From: Bacteroidia bacterium
Lineage (GTDB): Bacteria > Bacteroidota > Bacteroidia > Cytophagales > Cyclobacteriaceae
Direction: 5' to 3'
NCBI GenBank assembly: GCA_030432655.1
Contig: JAUILA010000009.1
Coordinates: 116,537 to 180,536, forward strand
Length of the DNA stretch: 64,000 nt
Below are positions 9,801 to 19,111 of this stretch, piece after piece (within the stretch, counting starts at the first letter, position 1; each line of letters opens with the position of its first letter). Made by a program: the position numbers and the translations under genes. A model generated the notes under the pieces. It saw only the letters and a list, made by a program, of their open reading frames with translations, made no database searches and was not told the DNA's origin.

Positions 9801-11408
9801 GGACATAAAGTGGATGAATGGATCGGAAGAGTACGTCATTCCACCCCAGGTGTTGGCCTTATCTCACCTCCTCCCCACCACGATATCTACTCAATCGAAG
9901 ATCTCGCTCAACTGATCTTTGATCTGAAGAACGCGAACAGGAAAGCACGGATCAATGTAAAACTTGTTTCTGAGGCTGGAGTCGGAACAGTAGCCGCCGG
10001 GGTTTCCAAAGCAAATGCCGACGTGGTATTGATCTCCGGTGCGGATGGCGGAACAGGGGCCTCCCCGATAAGCTCAATTCGCCACGCCGGGCTCCCCTGG
10101 GAACTTGGCCTGGCTGAGGCGCATCAGACACTGGTAAAAAACAACCTGCGAAGCCGGATTGTAGTTCAGACGGACGGTCAGATCCGGACCGGGCGTGACC
10201 TCGCTATTGCCACACTATTAGGTGCCGAGGAATGGGGAATATCCACCGCTGCCCTGGTGGTGGAAGGATGTATCATGATGAGAAAATGCCACCTGAATAC
10301 GTGTCCGGTAGGCATTGCAACGCAGCGAAAGGAACTTCGCAAACTGTTCACCGGAAGGCCAGAGGATATCGTTACATTCTTCACTTTCCTCGCCGAAGAT
10401 CTCCGTGAGATCATGGCTTCACTGGGATTCAGAACCATTAATGAGATGGTGGGACACTCCGAAGTGCTGAAAATGAGGAATGACATTAAGCACTGGAAAT
10501 TCAAGCATATTGACCTTTCCCCGGTTCTTTATCGTGAATCCATGCCGGATAACGTTGGTATTTATCATCAGATGGACCAGGATCATGAGCTGGAAGATGT
10601 TCTGGACTGGAAGCTGCTGAAATCCGCCACGGAAGCGATAGAGCATAAAAAGCCGGTGAGTGAAAGTTTCCATATACGGAATACTGACCGGGCGACCGGC
10701 GCCATTTTGTCTAACGAAATCTCCCTCATACACAAAGGGGCAGGCCTTCCGGAGGATACCATTCAGTACGAATTCAGGGGATCTGCCGGGCAAAGCTTCG
10801 GCGCATTCCTCGCACCTGGTTGTACTTTCAGGCTGCATGGAGAAGCCAATGACTACTTTGGCAAGGGACTATCCGGGGGAAAACTGATTATACATCCGGT
10901 CAAGGAGTCTACTTTTAAGGCGGAGGAGAATATTATTATTGGAAATGTGGCGTTTTACGGGGCAACCCGGGGCAAGGCATTCATCCGGGGTATGGCTGGT
11001 GAGCGGTTCTGCGTGAGAAATTCAGGTGTTGAAACGGTCGTTGAAGGAGTGGGAGACCACGCCTGCGAGTACATGACAGGCGGACGGGTTGTAATTCTCG
11101 GTCCTACAGGCAAGAACTTCGCTGCAGGAATGAGTGGAGGTATCGCCTATGTATATGACGCCGAAGATCAGTTCAACCTGCTCTGTAACCATGGAATAGT
11201 GAGTCTTGACCCGCTTGAAGAGGAGGATGAAACCTACCTGAAAGGGATGGTGGAAGAACACATGGCTGCTACCGGCAGCGCAGTGGCTTCCTCGATGCTG
11301 AAGAACTGGAAGAAGTTTGCATCGAAATTTATTAAAGTCATACCAAATGATTTTAAAGCGGTACTTGCTAAAAAGAAAGAAAAGACTAAAATGAAATTAG
11401 CCGGATAA
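6897..11408 (+). CDS. gltB: Glutamate synthase large (alpha) subunit GltB
   Basis: A 1503-residue, full-length GOGAT large subunit. It transfers the glutamine amide to 2-oxoglutarate, giving two glutamates, with electrons from the GltD subunit. The mature N-terminal nucleophile is predicted to be C18 (HDSCGIG) after removal of a 17-residue propeptide. Domains in order: class II glutamine amidotransferase (about 18-430), central domain (480-770), FMN-binding synthase barrel (about 800-1190) with GPGEGGQ-type loop [12 protein letters not shown], and the GXGXG beta-helix (about 1250-1450). The 3Fe-4S cluster ligands are in [15 protein letters not shown] (C-x5-C-x4-C). Two bases separate it from gltD. 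Confidence 0.98.
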   Translation: MVNVHHDLYRPDFEHDSCGIGCIANIDGNRNHQIIQDALDMLENMEHRGGTGADPQTGDGAGILIQVPHEFLRIKCLELEIELPEFGHYGVGMLFLPTIKSIQKQCREVFEEQAEEMGFNILGYREVPVNKSIPGSGARRTEPQIEQVFLSHKDGLTHEDLERKLFVLRNYSTHYIGNNIKGNNGDFYVPSLSYKTIIYKGQLRTNQLRPFYYDLQNSQLRSALAVVHSRYSTNTFPNWKLAQPFRYIAHNGEINTIRGNVTKMQSKEAMMNSSLFTEEELKKLLPVTDPSHSDSANLDSLVEMLVLSGRSVPHVMMMLVPEAWEDNRLMGTERKAFYKYHASLMEPWDGPAALVFTDGKIVGATLDRNGLRPGRYCITRDKRLIIASEAGALPVNEADIVKKGRIQPGKMIVADLKKKKVLFDDEVKSEIYNRKPYVDWIKQYRVKLRLLPDPLHTEKPLSHLPLTKLQQAFGYTSEDLKLILAPMASNATEPVGSMGADTPLAVLSDQSQHISNYFKQLFAQVSNPPIDPIRERMVMSLFTRVGESRNILDETPEHTKQIHISQPVLLNKDIQKFKNLADIGFDYGVINSTFDSEDPDGLEAGIDAICRKAERLVEQGKKVLIISDRMINRQHAGIPSLMAVGAIHHYLVKKRLRTRAGLIVEAADVRETQHFATIIGYGASAINPYLALETLEKLNEEGFIEGDLTNEEVLANYQKAIGYGLLKVMSKMGISTLQSYQSSQIFEALGLSTRVIDKCFHGTISRIEGMGFEELGKEIIARHRKAFEDESFMRLETGGVYQWKRRGERHLFNPETIHLLQHSTRTNNYDLYKEYAEKINDQTRHALTLRGLLEFKDRPSIPLEEVEPAEEIFKRFATGAMSFGSISHEAHSTLAIAMNRIGGKSNSGEGGEDEVRFERKPNGDWERSAIKQVASGRFGVTSYYLTNAEELQIKMAQGAKPGEGGQLPGHKVDEWIGRVRHSTPGVGLISPPPHHDIYSIEDLAQLIFDLKNANRKARINVKLVSEAGVGTVAAGVSKANADVVLISGADGGTGASPISSIRHAGLPWELGLAEAHQTLVKNNLRSRIVVQTDGQIRTGRDLAIATLLGAEEWGISTAALVVEGCIMMRKCHLNTCPVGIATQRKELRKLFTGRPEDIVTFFTFLAEDLREIMASLGFRTINEMVGHSEVLKMRNDIKHWKFKHIDLSPVLYRESMPDNVGIYHQMDQDHELEDVLDWKLLKSATEAIEHKKPVSESFHIRNTDRATGAILSNEISLIHKGAGLPEDTIQYEFRGSAGQSFGAFLAPGCTFRLHGEANDYFGKGLSGGKLIIHPVKESTFKAEENIIIGNVAFYGATRGKAFIRGMAGERFCVRNSGVETVVEGVGDHACEYMTGGRVVILGPTGKNFAAGMSGGIAYVYDAEDQFNLLCNHGIVSLDPLEEEDETYLKGMVEEHMAATGSAVASSMLKNWKKFASKFIKVIPNDFKAVLAKKKEKTKMKLAG

Positions 11409-11410
11409 TT

Positions 11411-12877
11411 ATGGGACACATTGACGGATTTTTAAAATTTAAAAGAGAGCTCCCAAAATCCAGGGATCCTAAGGTAAGGGTCGGTGACTACAAGGAAATC
11501 TATGAACCGTTCCCTGAGAAAAAAACCAGGGAACAGGCCGCCCGGTGTATGGACTGCGGGGTTCCGTTCTGCCACCAGGGCTGTCCGCTCGGTAATATCA
11601 TTCCCGAATTCAATGATGCGGTTTACGCCGAACACTGGGAAGAAGCAGCCCAGATCCTTTACTCGACAAATAATTTTCCTGAATTTACCGGAAGGATCTG
11701 TCCGGCACCCTGCGAAGCCAGCTGTGTTCTGGGAATTAATAAACCCCCGGTGACAATTGAGCATATTGAGAAGATCATAGCCGAAAAAGCATTTGAACTT
11801 GGCCTGATAAAACCCGTTACACCAGCTCAGCGGACTAATAAAAAAATTGCAGTGATCGGCAGCGGACCGGCAGGGCTTGCAGCTGCTGAACAGCTTAACA
11901 AAGCAGGTCACTGGGTTACTATCATGGAACGGGCTGACCGGATTGGCGGATTGCTTCGATACGGAATTCCTGACTTTAAAATGGAAAAATGGATCCTTGA
12001 CCGGCGATTAAAAGTCATGGAAGAAAGTGGGATCCGGTTTAAGGTAAATGCCAATGTCGGGGTTAATGTTAATCCGGATGAACTGGTCGAGGATTTTGAT
12101 GCAATCGTTATATGCACCGGTGCTACCCTGGCCCGGGATCTTCAGATTCCCGGTCGGGAGCTGAAGGGAATACATTTTGCCATGGACTTCCTGACTCCGC
12201 AGAATAAGGTGGTCGCCGGCGATCAGCCGGATACTACCGGACTCATCTCCGCAAAGGACAAAAGTGTCCTGGTTATTGGAGGCGGAGATACCGGATCGGA
12301 TTGCATCGGAACTTCACACCGGCACGGTGCCAGCCAGGTTACACAAATCGAACTGCTGAGCCAGCCTGCCCTGACCCGGACTGAAAAAGACCCATGGCCA
12401 ATGTGGCCGATGTCCATGCGTACTTCCTCCAGTCATGAAGAAGGCGGAGAACGGGCATGGTCGATCCTCACCACCGAATTTGTTGGTAACGAGCAGGACG
12501 AACTTACCGGGGTGAAAGTGGTGGAAATCGAATGGTTTTCTGACGAAGAAGGTAAACAGGCATTTAAAAAACTGGAAAATACCGAACGTGTGATCCCGTG
12601 CGACCTGGCATTGCTGGCCATTGGTTTTGTAGCCCCCGAATCAAGTCTGCTTGAACAGTTCGATCTAGAAAAGGACGGGCGTGGAAACGTTCAAACCCGA
12701 AAATACCACACCTCCCGTAAGGGTGTATTTGCTGCTGGTGATGCCAGAAGAGGCCAGTCACTGGTGGTATGGGCCATATCCGAAGGACGCGAAGCTGCTT
12801 ATGAGGTAGACAAATACCTTATGGGATCGAGCTTCCTGGAACGAAAAAATGATTCCTACCTCCGCGTAAAGGCTTAA
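11411..12877 (+). CDS. gltD: Glutamate synthase small (beta) subunit GltD
   Basis: A 488-residue FAD/NAD(P)H oxidoreductase that feeds electrons to GltB. The N-terminal domain holds the 4Fe-4S cysteines (RCMDCGVPFCHQGCPLGN and CPAPCEASCVLG). The FAD-binding Rossmann motif is GSGPAGLAAAEQL (about 147-159) and the NAD(P)H site is GGGDTGSDCIGT. The C-terminal GDARRGQSLVVWAI is the usual FAD-flavin motif. The stop codon overlaps head-to-head with the stop of the convergent Gre-like gene in the tetranucleotide TTAA (12874-12877), leaving no room for a terminator between them. Confidence 0.98.
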   Translation: MGHIDGFLKFKRELPKSRDPKVRVGDYKEIYEPFPEKKTREQAARCMDCGVPFCHQGCPLGNIIPEFNDAVYAEHWEEAAQILYSTNNFPEFTGRICPAPCEASCVLGINKPPVTIEHIEKIIAEKAFELGLIKPVTPAQRTNKKIAVIGSGPAGLAAAEQLNKAGHWVTIMERADRIGGLLRYGIPDFKMEKWILDRRLKVMEESGIRFKVNANVGVNVNPDELVEDFDAIVICTGATLARDLQIPGRELKGIHFAMDFLTPQNKVVAGDQPDTTGLISAKDKSVLVIGGGDTGSDCIGTSHRHGASQVTQIELLSQPALTRTEKDPWPMWPMSMRTSSSHEEGGERAWSILTTEFVGNEQDELTGVKVVEIEWFSDEEGKQAFKKLENTERVIPCDLALLAIGFVAPESSLLEQFDLEKDGRGNVQTRKYHTSRKGVFAAGDARRGQSLVVWAISEGREAAYEVDKYLMGSSFLERKNDSYLRVKA

Positions 12878-13317
12878 ATGATATTCAAAATTGTATAGGT
12901 GATATCTCTCATCCGGAAGGTATCACCTTTCTTTTTGCCACTGGCGGCCATTCCCAGCGGAGAGCCGATGGATAGGCTTACCAGTTCCTTTCCCTCCATT
13001 TTATGATTGCCCGCTGAAACAGCGAAGTAAAAAACCATCCGGTCGGTTTCCACCAGGGCCCCTTCTTTTACGCTTTCGCACTTTTGACCAGGATCTATGC
13101 GCTGCAGATGATCATTCTCCCGTAAGGCTTTGCCCAGCTGCTCATGAAGCTTCTCGGTCTCCAGCTGCATCATGGCCCGGCCAGTTTCGTGCTTGTCCCC
13201 GGCACTGCTTTTTGTTTCCTCATTGGCTGCCTCCTGGGCAATTGCCAATGCCTCTTTCAGAGAATCAATTCTCTCCTTCAGCACCTGCAGGCATTTCTGA
13301 TGAATTTCTTTTTTCAT
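12874..13317 (-). CDS. GreA/GreB-like transcription elongation factor family protein
   Basis: A 147-residue protein with the Gre layout: an N-terminal helical, coiled-coil-like half (about 1-75) and a C-terminal FKBP-like half with VSLSIGSPLGMAASGKKKGDTF, close to the GreA/B pattern of 'SPLGxALLGKxxGD'. Gre factors bind in the secondary channel of RNA polymerase and stimulate transcript cleavage. The acidic tip pair between the two helices (D-x-x-E type) is not obvious: the loop reads EETKSSAGDKHETG, which may supply acidic residues. Proteins like this in Bacteroidota are often mislabelled as 3-oxoacyl-ACP synthase; no thiolase-like feature is present. It may be a secondary Gre factor in addition to a canonical GreA elsewhere. 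Confidence 0.75.
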   Translation of the reverse strand: MKKEIHQKCLQVLKERIDSLKEALAIAQEAANEETKSSAGDKHETGRAMMQLETEKLHEQLGKALRENDHLQRIDPGQKCESVKEGALVETDRMVFYFAVSAGNHKMEGKELVSLSIGSPLGMAASGKKKGDTFRMRDITYTILNII

Positions 13318-13389
13318 TGGTTGGCAATGTCATTCTTTCCGGACGACAAATGAATATCACTATCCCGGGCTGTGTGGCCGGAAGAACGG

Positions 13390-13413
13390 CAAACTTATAC
13401 ATTCAGGATGTAT
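13390..13413 (-). promoter_or_regulatory. Possible promoter box and adjoining palindrome upstream of the Gre-like gene
   Basis: The minus strand carries TAAGTTTG (13397-13390), an exact TAnnTTTG box, 72 nt before the start at 13317. Touching it is ATACAT-tcagg-ATGTAT (13397-13413), a 6-bp inverted repeat that could be an operator or the end of the upstream metallopeptidase transcript. No -33 TTTG is seen at the right distance. Confidence 0.35.
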
Positions 13414-13427
13414 TCTTATAAAAAATG

Positions 13428-14282
13428 TTAAAGCTCGGTGGCGGAGAATGTATCACCCTGGCTGATGTCTCCTGTGGTATACCCGCGTTCAAACCAGCGC
13501 ATGCGTTGCGCGGATGTGCCATGTGTAAAGGCGTCCGGCACTACCCTTCCCTGTGATTGACGTTGCAGGCGGTCGTCGCCAATAGCATTAGCAGCATTCA
13601 TCGCCTCCTCAATATCCCCCGCTTCCAGGCTGTTAAACATGTTTTCCGCATGATGAGCCCAGACACCGGCCAGGAAATCTGCCTGCAATTCCAGTCTGAC
13701 CGATAATTTGTTGTAGTCACTCTGACTCAAAGACCCCCGGCGGCGATGTACTTCGTCCGTATACCCCATCAGGTTTTGTACGTGATGCCCCACTTCATGG
13801 GCCACCACATAGGCCATGGCAAAATCCCCGGGTGCACCAAACCGGTTTTTCAGATCACTATAGAAGCTCAGATCGATATACAATTTTTCATCAGCAGGAC
13901 AATAAAAGGGCCCGGTAGCAGCACTCGCCATACCACAGGCTGACTGTACCCCACCTGTAAATAAAACAAGAGAGGGCTCCCGGTAATTAGCGCCGCGTTC
14001 TGCAAAGATCCTGTTCCACACCTCTTCGGTATCTGCCAGGACCACCCCGACAAAATCCGCCAGCTCATCCTCGCCGGAAGATGGAGTATAGGGGGTTGAA
14101 TTAGTCTGGGACGGAGCAACTTCGCTGACCGTTTCAAGCAGCTGTAACGGATTTTGCCCGAAAAGTAATGCCAACACAATCACGACGACCAGTCCACCGC
14201 AGCCCATGGTGGTTTTACCACCCATACGCATGCCCCGGCGGTCCTCAACATTACTGCTTTGCCTTCGGCCTCTCCACTTCAT
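13428..14282 (-). CDS. Neutral zinc metallopeptidase, YpfJ/KPN_02809 family (putative)
   Basis: A 284-residue membrane-anchored protein of the Zn_peptidase (PF04228-type) family. The N-terminus MKWRGRRQSSNVEDRRG with GGLVVVIVLALLFG as a single transmembrane segment (about 30-44) is typical. The zinc motif HEVGHHVQNLMG (HExxH) is intact, followed by the family's LQADFLAGVWAHH, whose acidic residues could give the third ligand. The final part, VVPDAFTHGTSAQRMRWFERGY, is also characteristic. The domain should face the periplasm. No substrate is known for the family with certainty. Confidence 0.9.
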   Translation of the reverse strand: MKWRGRRQSSNVEDRRGMRMGGKTTMGCGGLVVVIVLALLFGQNPLQLLETVSEVAPSQTNSTPYTPSSGEDELADFVGVVLADTEEVWNRIFAERGANYREPSLVLFTGGVQSACGMASAATGPFYCPADEKLYIDLSFYSDLKNRFGAPGDFAMAYVVAHEVGHHVQNLMGYTDEVHRRRGSLSQSDYNKLSVRLELQADFLAGVWAHHAENMFNSLEAGDIEEAMNAANAIGDDRLQRQSQGRVVPDAFTHGTSAQRMRWFERGYTTGDISQGDTFSATEL

Positions 14283-14299
14283 AGTATACCTGGATTAAA

Positions 14300-14336
14300 T
14301 TGTAACCTAATAATAATCAGTCATTTTAAGTTACAA
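14300..14336. repeat. Inverted repeat TTGTAAC / GTTACAA upstream of the metallopeptidase gene
   Basis: TTGTAAC (14300-14306) and GTTACAA (14330-14336) are a perfect 7-bp inverted pair around 23 AT-rich bases, between the metallopeptidase start (14282) and the stop of the 126-residue gene (14360). It could be a two-site operator or an RNA hairpin; there is no T tract typical of a terminator. Confidence 0.35.
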
Positions 14337-14359
14337 ATATTTCAATCCTGACAGGTATT

Positions 14360-14740
14360 TTACTTTAAAAAAACTTTTGATATAGCTATTACTTCTTCCG
14401 GTCCGTTAACCTGATGCCGGTGAGGTACCATTCTGTGCAATAATGGATGATCCGATGGTCCTGATTCAATCCAGATCATGGATTCTCCTTTCAGTACGAC
14501 ATTCCGAAAAACTGGCATGAGCTTGTTAATCTCTTCGCCTGAGTTGGTGGTTTCCAAAAACAGTATTACACGATCCGATCTTCGGACAGCCTCCTGTGCC
14601 GTCCGCACCAGCTCAGGTGATGCCTGATTATCAAGCTGAAAGAACCGGGGGCCGGGAAGTTCACTTCTGATCAAACGTTCCAGTGCTACGGGCAGGTAAA
14701 GCGGGTCGTCATGAATACGTATGGCAAGAAACAGGTCCAT
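14360..14740 (-). CDS. Unknown 126-residue protein, possible small Rossmann-like fold
   Basis: I do not recognise this protein. It has no signal peptide or membrane segment. Alternating hydrophobic strands and helices (MDLFLAIRIHDD, FFQLDN, DRVILFLETT, SMIWIES) suggest a small alpha/beta fold. The 'VRRSDRVILFLE' strand after a helix of charged residues vaguely recalls receiver- or TIR-like domains, but no catalytic motif supports that. It starts 1 bp after the stop of the FG-GAP protein gene, so it is the second gene of that transcript. Coding is supported by the length, the tight junction and the lack of competing frames. Confidence 0.6.
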   Translation of the reverse strand: MDLFLAIRIHDDPLYLPVALERLIRSELPGPRFFQLDNQASPELVRTAQEAVRRSDRVILFLETTNSGEEINKLMPVFRNVVLKGESMIWIESGPSDHPLLHRMVPHRHQVNGPEEVIAISKVFLK

Positions 14741-14741
14741 A

Positions 14742-16895
14742 TTACTCCATTACAACAATTCGCCGGCTTACCACCACATCACCACTGTTCCGTCCGATCA
14801 GGAGGTATAATCCGGCCGGTAAATCCCAAAGGTCTACCTGGTGTATCCCTGCCGATACTCCCTCGTAGGTCCTGACCTCCTGCCCCAGAAGATTCACCAC
14901 GGACAATTGTACCGGAAGGCTCGTGCTGATGTTCAAAATCCCTCCTTCATTCTTTACCAGCGGATTGGGGTAGACAGTAAAATCCTCCCCGGAAGACGAC
15001 CCAGGCTCACCACGCAGTAACTGGAGCCCGCCACGTCCGGTTCCTGCCATGAGAGATATTGCCCGGTCACCGAAAAGGCTGACAGGTTCCAGCCACAGGT
15101 AACTGCCGAAGAACGGAGATTGTCCAAGCCCTTCCAACGGAAGCGGCTGAAATACCGCATCGGATGACAAGTCAATATCCGGGCTCCAGAAAACCTCTCC
15201 GTTAGCATAGGTATAAACGGCATCGTTAATGAGATTGTGATTAATATCAGCCAGAATCAGACGACCGCGTGTTCTTAACGGGTTGTTCCCAAGCCCAAGG
15301 AATTCTGAAGTTTCAAGTTGCAACTCAAGGGTCTCCCCTGCAAAAGACCCGCGATAATAGGCCACGCTTCCCGCTGCTCTGGTAATCACAAGGTCAAGGA
15401 TGTTATCCTCATCCACATAGTTCATGGCATACGTATCAAACGGGAAAAACCCATCAAACAAAACATACGGAACATCGGTGAAACCACCTTGAAGCTGTCT
15501 GAGCACGTACAACTTGCGTTCATCATTGCTGTCATCCGCCAGAAACAACAGGTCGGTAAGTCCATCACGGTCGATATCCCTGAACTGTGGCTGAATATTG
15601 TGCAGCCCTAATGAAGATATATTCAGAAAATCATTCTCCCGCCAGGTAAATTCCGGCTGCGACCGGTTTCCGGTGTTCTCATAGAAGCGGATAATCCCTG
15701 CAGGCTCTTCTTCAAAATTTCCATACCTGTTGCCAACAAACAGATCCAAATCCCCGTCATTATCAATATCATGGAAGGCAGGGGCTGCCCCGCTGCCGAT
15801 ATCGATCATCTGATCCTGTAAATAAGGAGATGCTTCTGTTTCAAATTGAGGGGCAGCATCAGATCCCAGGTTCCTGTAATAGCGAATGGTCCGGGAAAAA
15901 TCCGCCACTACCTGTGAGGAAGACTGGATATTGGAGGCAATGACCAGGTCACTGATCCCGTCCATATCAACATCTTCATAATATGCACCGGGAAAAGGAA
16001 TATTCTCAGTGTATTCCTTCAGTACTCCGATCATTCGTTCGCCGTTATTCTCCAACAGATAGAGGTCAAAACAACTTTCTTCGGACATCAGCAAGTCCAT
16101 GTCCCCGTCTCCCGCCCAGTCAAGCGTCAGAATAGTTTTTCCCCCGGCATGTTCAACTTTCCCGGGGGCCGTGTCACAAGTTTCACCTGTGTAGGCAAAA
16201 ACCCCGCAATCACATTCCTCAAAATCGCCCCATCGCTGGGTTTCCCGGACAAACAGCATGGAATCGAGCGAACCTGTCTGCTCTATAGCCATATTCCTGT
16301 GCCATTCGATCGTACTAATGCTGGTAAAGCGGAACACCAGGATATCCAGGTCGCCGTCCCCGTCGAGATCGCTGATGCCGGGAATGTCGGTGGCATTGAC
16401 CTGCAGATTGATGCTTCCGTTAAAACCGGTGGTCATCAGCGGGGATCCCGCGGGACGCTCGTGATAAATTCTCCAGGAAATTCCTTCTTCATCCGGTTCA
16501 TTAACATATACGACCATGCCCAGCGGACTGCTGGTAAACAGATCTTTTCTTCCATCCCCGTTAAAATCGCGAAGCAGCATCCAGTGCTCAATTCCTTCCG
16601 GGAACTGATCCGTCAGCTCAGGGGCATATTGCAGTCCGATCGCCGTATTCAGAAAAACCATAAGGGAAAAGGAAGTGCGATCAAACAGAATGACGTCTTC
16701 CCGGCCATCAGCATTCATATCCATCCGGTTGACCTGCGGCGCATCCAAACCACCTGCCCAGGGCAGGGCCAGCGGCGCACCATCATGAATCACCTGAATA
16801 TCATCAAAGAATGTAAATACGGGATTCTGACCATTCACACAGGTGATGCCTGAGAGAATGACAAGTACAAGAACCATTATTTTACGGAATCTCAC
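14742..16895 (-). CDS. Secreted FG-GAP/VCBS-repeat protein with T9SS sorting domain
   Basis: A 717-residue exported protein. A Sec signal peptide (KIMVLVLVILSGITCVNGQ) precedes repeated calcium-loop motifs of the FG-GAP/VCBS type: DMNADGREDV, DFNGDGRKDL, DLDGDGDLDI, DIDNDGDLDLFVGN, DIDRDGLTDLLF. These form an integrin-like beta-propeller. The last ~75 residues are a T9SS type A sorting domain (VYPNPLVKN, VNLLGQEV, LPAGLYLLIG, a basic end). The protein should cross the outer membrane through T9SS and be attached or released by the PorU sortase encoded in this window. Role could be adhesion or surface scaffolding; no enzyme motif is visible. Shares a short divergent region with murF. Confidence 0.9.
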   Translation of the reverse strand: MRFRKIMVLVLVILSGITCVNGQNPVFTFFDDIQVIHDGAPLALPWAGGLDAPQVNRMDMNADGREDVILFDRTSFSLMVFLNTAIGLQYAPELTDQFPEGIEHWMLLRDFNGDGRKDLFTSSPLGMVVYVNEPDEEGISWRIYHERPAGSPLMTTGFNGSINLQVNATDIPGISDLDGDGDLDILVFRFTSISTIEWHRNMAIEQTGSLDSMLFVRETQRWGDFEECDCGVFAYTGETCDTAPGKVEHAGGKTILTLDWAGDGDMDLLMSEESCFDLYLLENNGERMIGVLKEYTENIPFPGAYYEDVDMDGISDLVIASNIQSSSQVVADFSRTIRYYRNLGSDAAPQFETEASPYLQDQMIDIGSGAAPAFHDIDNDGDLDLFVGNRYGNFEEEPAGIIRFYENTGNRSQPEFTWRENDFLNISSLGLHNIQPQFRDIDRDGLTDLLFLADDSNDERKLYVLRQLQGGFTDVPYVLFDGFFPFDTYAMNYVDEDNILDLVITRAAGSVAYYRGSFAGETLELQLETSEFLGLGNNPLRTRGRLILADINHNLINDAVYTYANGEVFWSPDIDLSSDAVFQPLPLEGLGQSPFFGSYLWLEPVSLFGDRAISLMAGTGRGGLQLLRGEPGSSSGEDFTVYPNPLVKNEGGILNISTSLPVQLSVVNLLGQEVRTYEGVSAGIHQVDLWDLPAGLYLLIGRNSGDVVVSRRIVVME

Positions 16896-16943
16896 GAATG
16901 CTGCTATTGGATTACTTGGTAATTAGCCCTTAAATTTACGATT

Positions 16944-18221
16944 ATGATCGAATCGCTTTATGTAAACTTCCTTCATTCAGGAAAAGTTTCTACTGATACC
17001 CGCCGCATATCACCCGGGGCCATATTTTTTGCCCTGAAAGGACCTAATTTTAACGCGAATGCCCTGGCCTCAGAAGCCCTTGAAAAAGGAGCCTCACTGG
17101 CTGTCATTGATGAACCGGAATACAGAGAAGATGACCGGTATGTGCTGGTGGATGACGTCCTTGAAACCCTGCAGGAACTTGCCCGCTACCACCGGAAGCA
17201 ACTTACCATCCCCGTAATTGGCCTCACCGGATCAAACGGCAAAACCACCACAAAAGAACTGATCCAGGCGGTCCTGAGTAAAAAATATAAGACACTGGCG
17301 ACACAGGGCAACCTGAACAACCATATCGGGGTGCCTCTGACAATTCTTTCAGTGACCAAAGAGCATGAGATGGCAATCATTGAAATGGGGGCAAACCATC
17401 AAAAGGAAATTGAAAAGCTGAGTTCCATCGCTGACCCCAGTCATGGGCTCATAACTAACATCGGCAAGGCCCACCTGGAGGGGTTTGGTGGTATTGAAGG
17501 AGTCATTAAGGGAAAAAGTGAGCTTTATCATCACCTGAAGGAGAATGGCGGGACGGTTTTCATGAATTCAGGAAACCCTATCCTGATGAAAATGAAAGAT
17601 TGGTTCAAAGAAGTCTTTCTGTACCCGGGAAAGGACGATTATTACCATTGCGAATTAGTCAGTACTTCCCCTGTACTTCAGCTGAAAACCGGGGACGGCC
17701 ACCTGGTGGATACACATCTCATAGGAGGCTATAACTTTGAAAATATTGCGGCTGCGCTATGTATAGGTAAGTTTTTCGGGGTACCTGCCAGGGATGCCGA
17801 ACAGGCCGTTGCCGAATACGATCCGCAAAACAACCGGTCCCAGGTAGTAAAGAAAGGGTCTGTCACCATCATTATGGACGCATACAACGCCAATCCGGAT
17901 TCGATGAAAAGTGCTCTTGAAAATCTTGCCGCCAACCCGGGTTCCAAATGGGCGGTGCTCGGGGATATGAAAGAGCTGGGAGAAGACAGCCGGTCTGAAC
18001 ATGCTGCCATTGGCCATCAGCTGGCTGCCATGGATCTGGACCACATCTTCCTGGTCGGACCTGAAATGAAAGCTGCAGCCGACACCTGTCCGAAGGCCGA
18101 ATATTTCACCTCAAAAGCAGATTTAAAAAAGGCGTTATCCGAACACCAGCCTGCAAATTGTACTATTCTGTTTAAAGGGTCCCGTAGTATGGGACTGGAA
18201 GAAGCTACTGAAGTAATCTGA
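16944..18221 (+). CDS. murF: UDP-N-acetylmuramoyl-tripeptide--D-alanyl-D-alanine ligase MurF
   Basis: A 425-residue Mur ligase that adds D-Ala-D-Ala to the UDP-MurNAc-tripeptide in the cytoplasm, the last soluble step of peptidoglycan precursor synthesis. The ATP loop GLTGSNGKTTTKE starts at residue 93, and the family's TQGNLNNHIGVPLTIL and EMGANHQKEI follow. The C-terminal domain has DAYNANPDSMKSAL and VLGDMKELGE. The N-terminal substrate domain has the expected STDTRRISPGAIFFAL. Its stop (18219-18221) abuts the stop of the convergent yicC (18222). It is monocistronic here, apart from the usual mur cluster. Confidence 0.97.
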   Translation: MIESLYVNFLHSGKVSTDTRRISPGAIFFALKGPNFNANALASEALEKGASLAVIDEPEYREDDRYVLVDDVLETLQELARYHRKQLTIPVIGLTGSNGKTTTKELIQAVLSKKYKTLATQGNLNNHIGVPLTILSVTKEHEMAIIEMGANHQKEIEKLSSIADPSHGLITNIGKAHLEGFGGIEGVIKGKSELYHHLKENGGTVFMNSGNPILMKMKDWFKEVFLYPGKDDYYHCELVSTSPVLQLKTGDGHLVDTHLIGGYNFENIAAALCIGKFFGVPARDAEQAVAEYDPQNNRSQVVKKGSVTIIMDAYNANPDSMKSALENLAANPGSKWAVLGDMKELGEDSRSEHAAIGHQLAAMDLDHIFLVGPEMKAAADTCPKAEYFTSKADLKKALSEHQPANCTILFKGSRSMGLEEATEVI

Positions 18222-19100
18222 TTAAAGAACGTTGAGCACCTGTTCCTTAATTTTTTCAAGCTCCTCCTTCATAACCACTACGTGCTTCTGGATTTCTGCA
18301 TCATTGGCCTTGGATCCAATGGTATTGATTTCCCTTCCAATCTCCTGGGAGATAAATCCGAGTTTTTTACCCGAGCTGTTTTCGTCACCAAGCACTTCTT
18401 CAAAAAATGACAGGTGACTGGCCAGCCGAACTTTTTCTTCAGTAATGTCAAGTTTCTCAAGATAATAGACCAGCTCCTGCTCCAGCTTATTTTTATCCAT
18501 TGCCTCCTCTTCGACAAACTGGAGAAGATTGTTCTGTATGCGATTTCTGATTCGTTCGATACGTTTCGGGTCCAGGCTCGTGACTTCCTCCAGTCTTTCC
18601 CTGATCACAGTCACGTAATGATGCAATTCCTTGCCCAGCGAAGCACCTTCCTCTCTGCGGAATTCATCGCACTGACTAATCGCCTTCCTGATCATGTCCA
18701 TGATCTTTTCCGCTTTAGCCTCATCAATCGATTCATCGGTTTCAGAAATAATAACATCCGGAGAATTCAGGGCAAGAGTGAAGAGGTCTCCCGAAGAATC
18801 AATCACCCGGTCCGACAGTTTTCTCAATGCCTGGTAATAGGAAATGAATAATTCCTCATTGTAACGCTGCTTCATTCGCACATCACCTTCTTCAACAACA
18901 TCCACATTGAGCATTACCTTACCCCGAACCAGGGTGTCGTTGACCAGCCTGCGGATTTCCAGCTCCCATGGATTCATACCTCGTGGGGTTCTTAAATTCA
19001 GGTCCAGAAACTTGGAATTCAGCGTTTTCACCTCCACATTAATGGAAAGTCCATCTTCCGTAAGGCTGGATGCCCCGAACCCGGTCATTGATTTAATCAT
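18222..19100 (-). CDS. YicC/YloC family endoribonuclease
   Basis: A 292-residue protein of the YicC family, recognised by the MIKSMTGFG start, the VEVKTLNSKFLDLNLRTPR segment and the C-terminal KKLGFISQEIGREINTIGSKAND with a helical end. Members have been shown to act as RNA endonucleases. Length is that of the family. It is the last gene of a minus-strand operon that starts with the FAD oxidoreductase at 24219; 11 bp separate it from the Omp85-like gene. The link between the ribonuclease and these envelope proteins is not explained by sequence. Confidence 0.93.
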   Translation of the reverse strand: MIKSMTGFGASSLTEDGLSINVEVKTLNSKFLDLNLRTPRGMNPWELEIRRLVNDTLVRGKVMLNVDVVEEGDVRMKQRYNEELFISYYQALRKLSDRVIDSSGDLFTLALNSPDVIISETDESIDEAKAEKIMDMIRKAISQCDEFRREEGASLGKELHHYVTVIRERLEEVTSLDPKRIERIRNRIQNNLLQFVEEEAMDKNKLEQELVYYLEKLDITEEKVRLASHLSFFEEVLGDENSSGKKLGFISQEIGREINTIGSKANDAEIQKHVVVMKEELEKIKEQVLNVL

Positions 19101-19111
19101 TTCAGGTACTT

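Noticed and set aside
12874..13317. 3-oxoacyl-ACP synthase, a label often given to this family
   Set aside because: The sequence has the Gre two-half layout and no thiolase-fold motif; 147 residues is far too short.
16149..16853. 234-codon plus-strand open frame
   Set aside because: Antisense to the FG-GAP protein; the minus strand carries repeated calcium-loop motifs and a signal peptide, the plus strand nothing.
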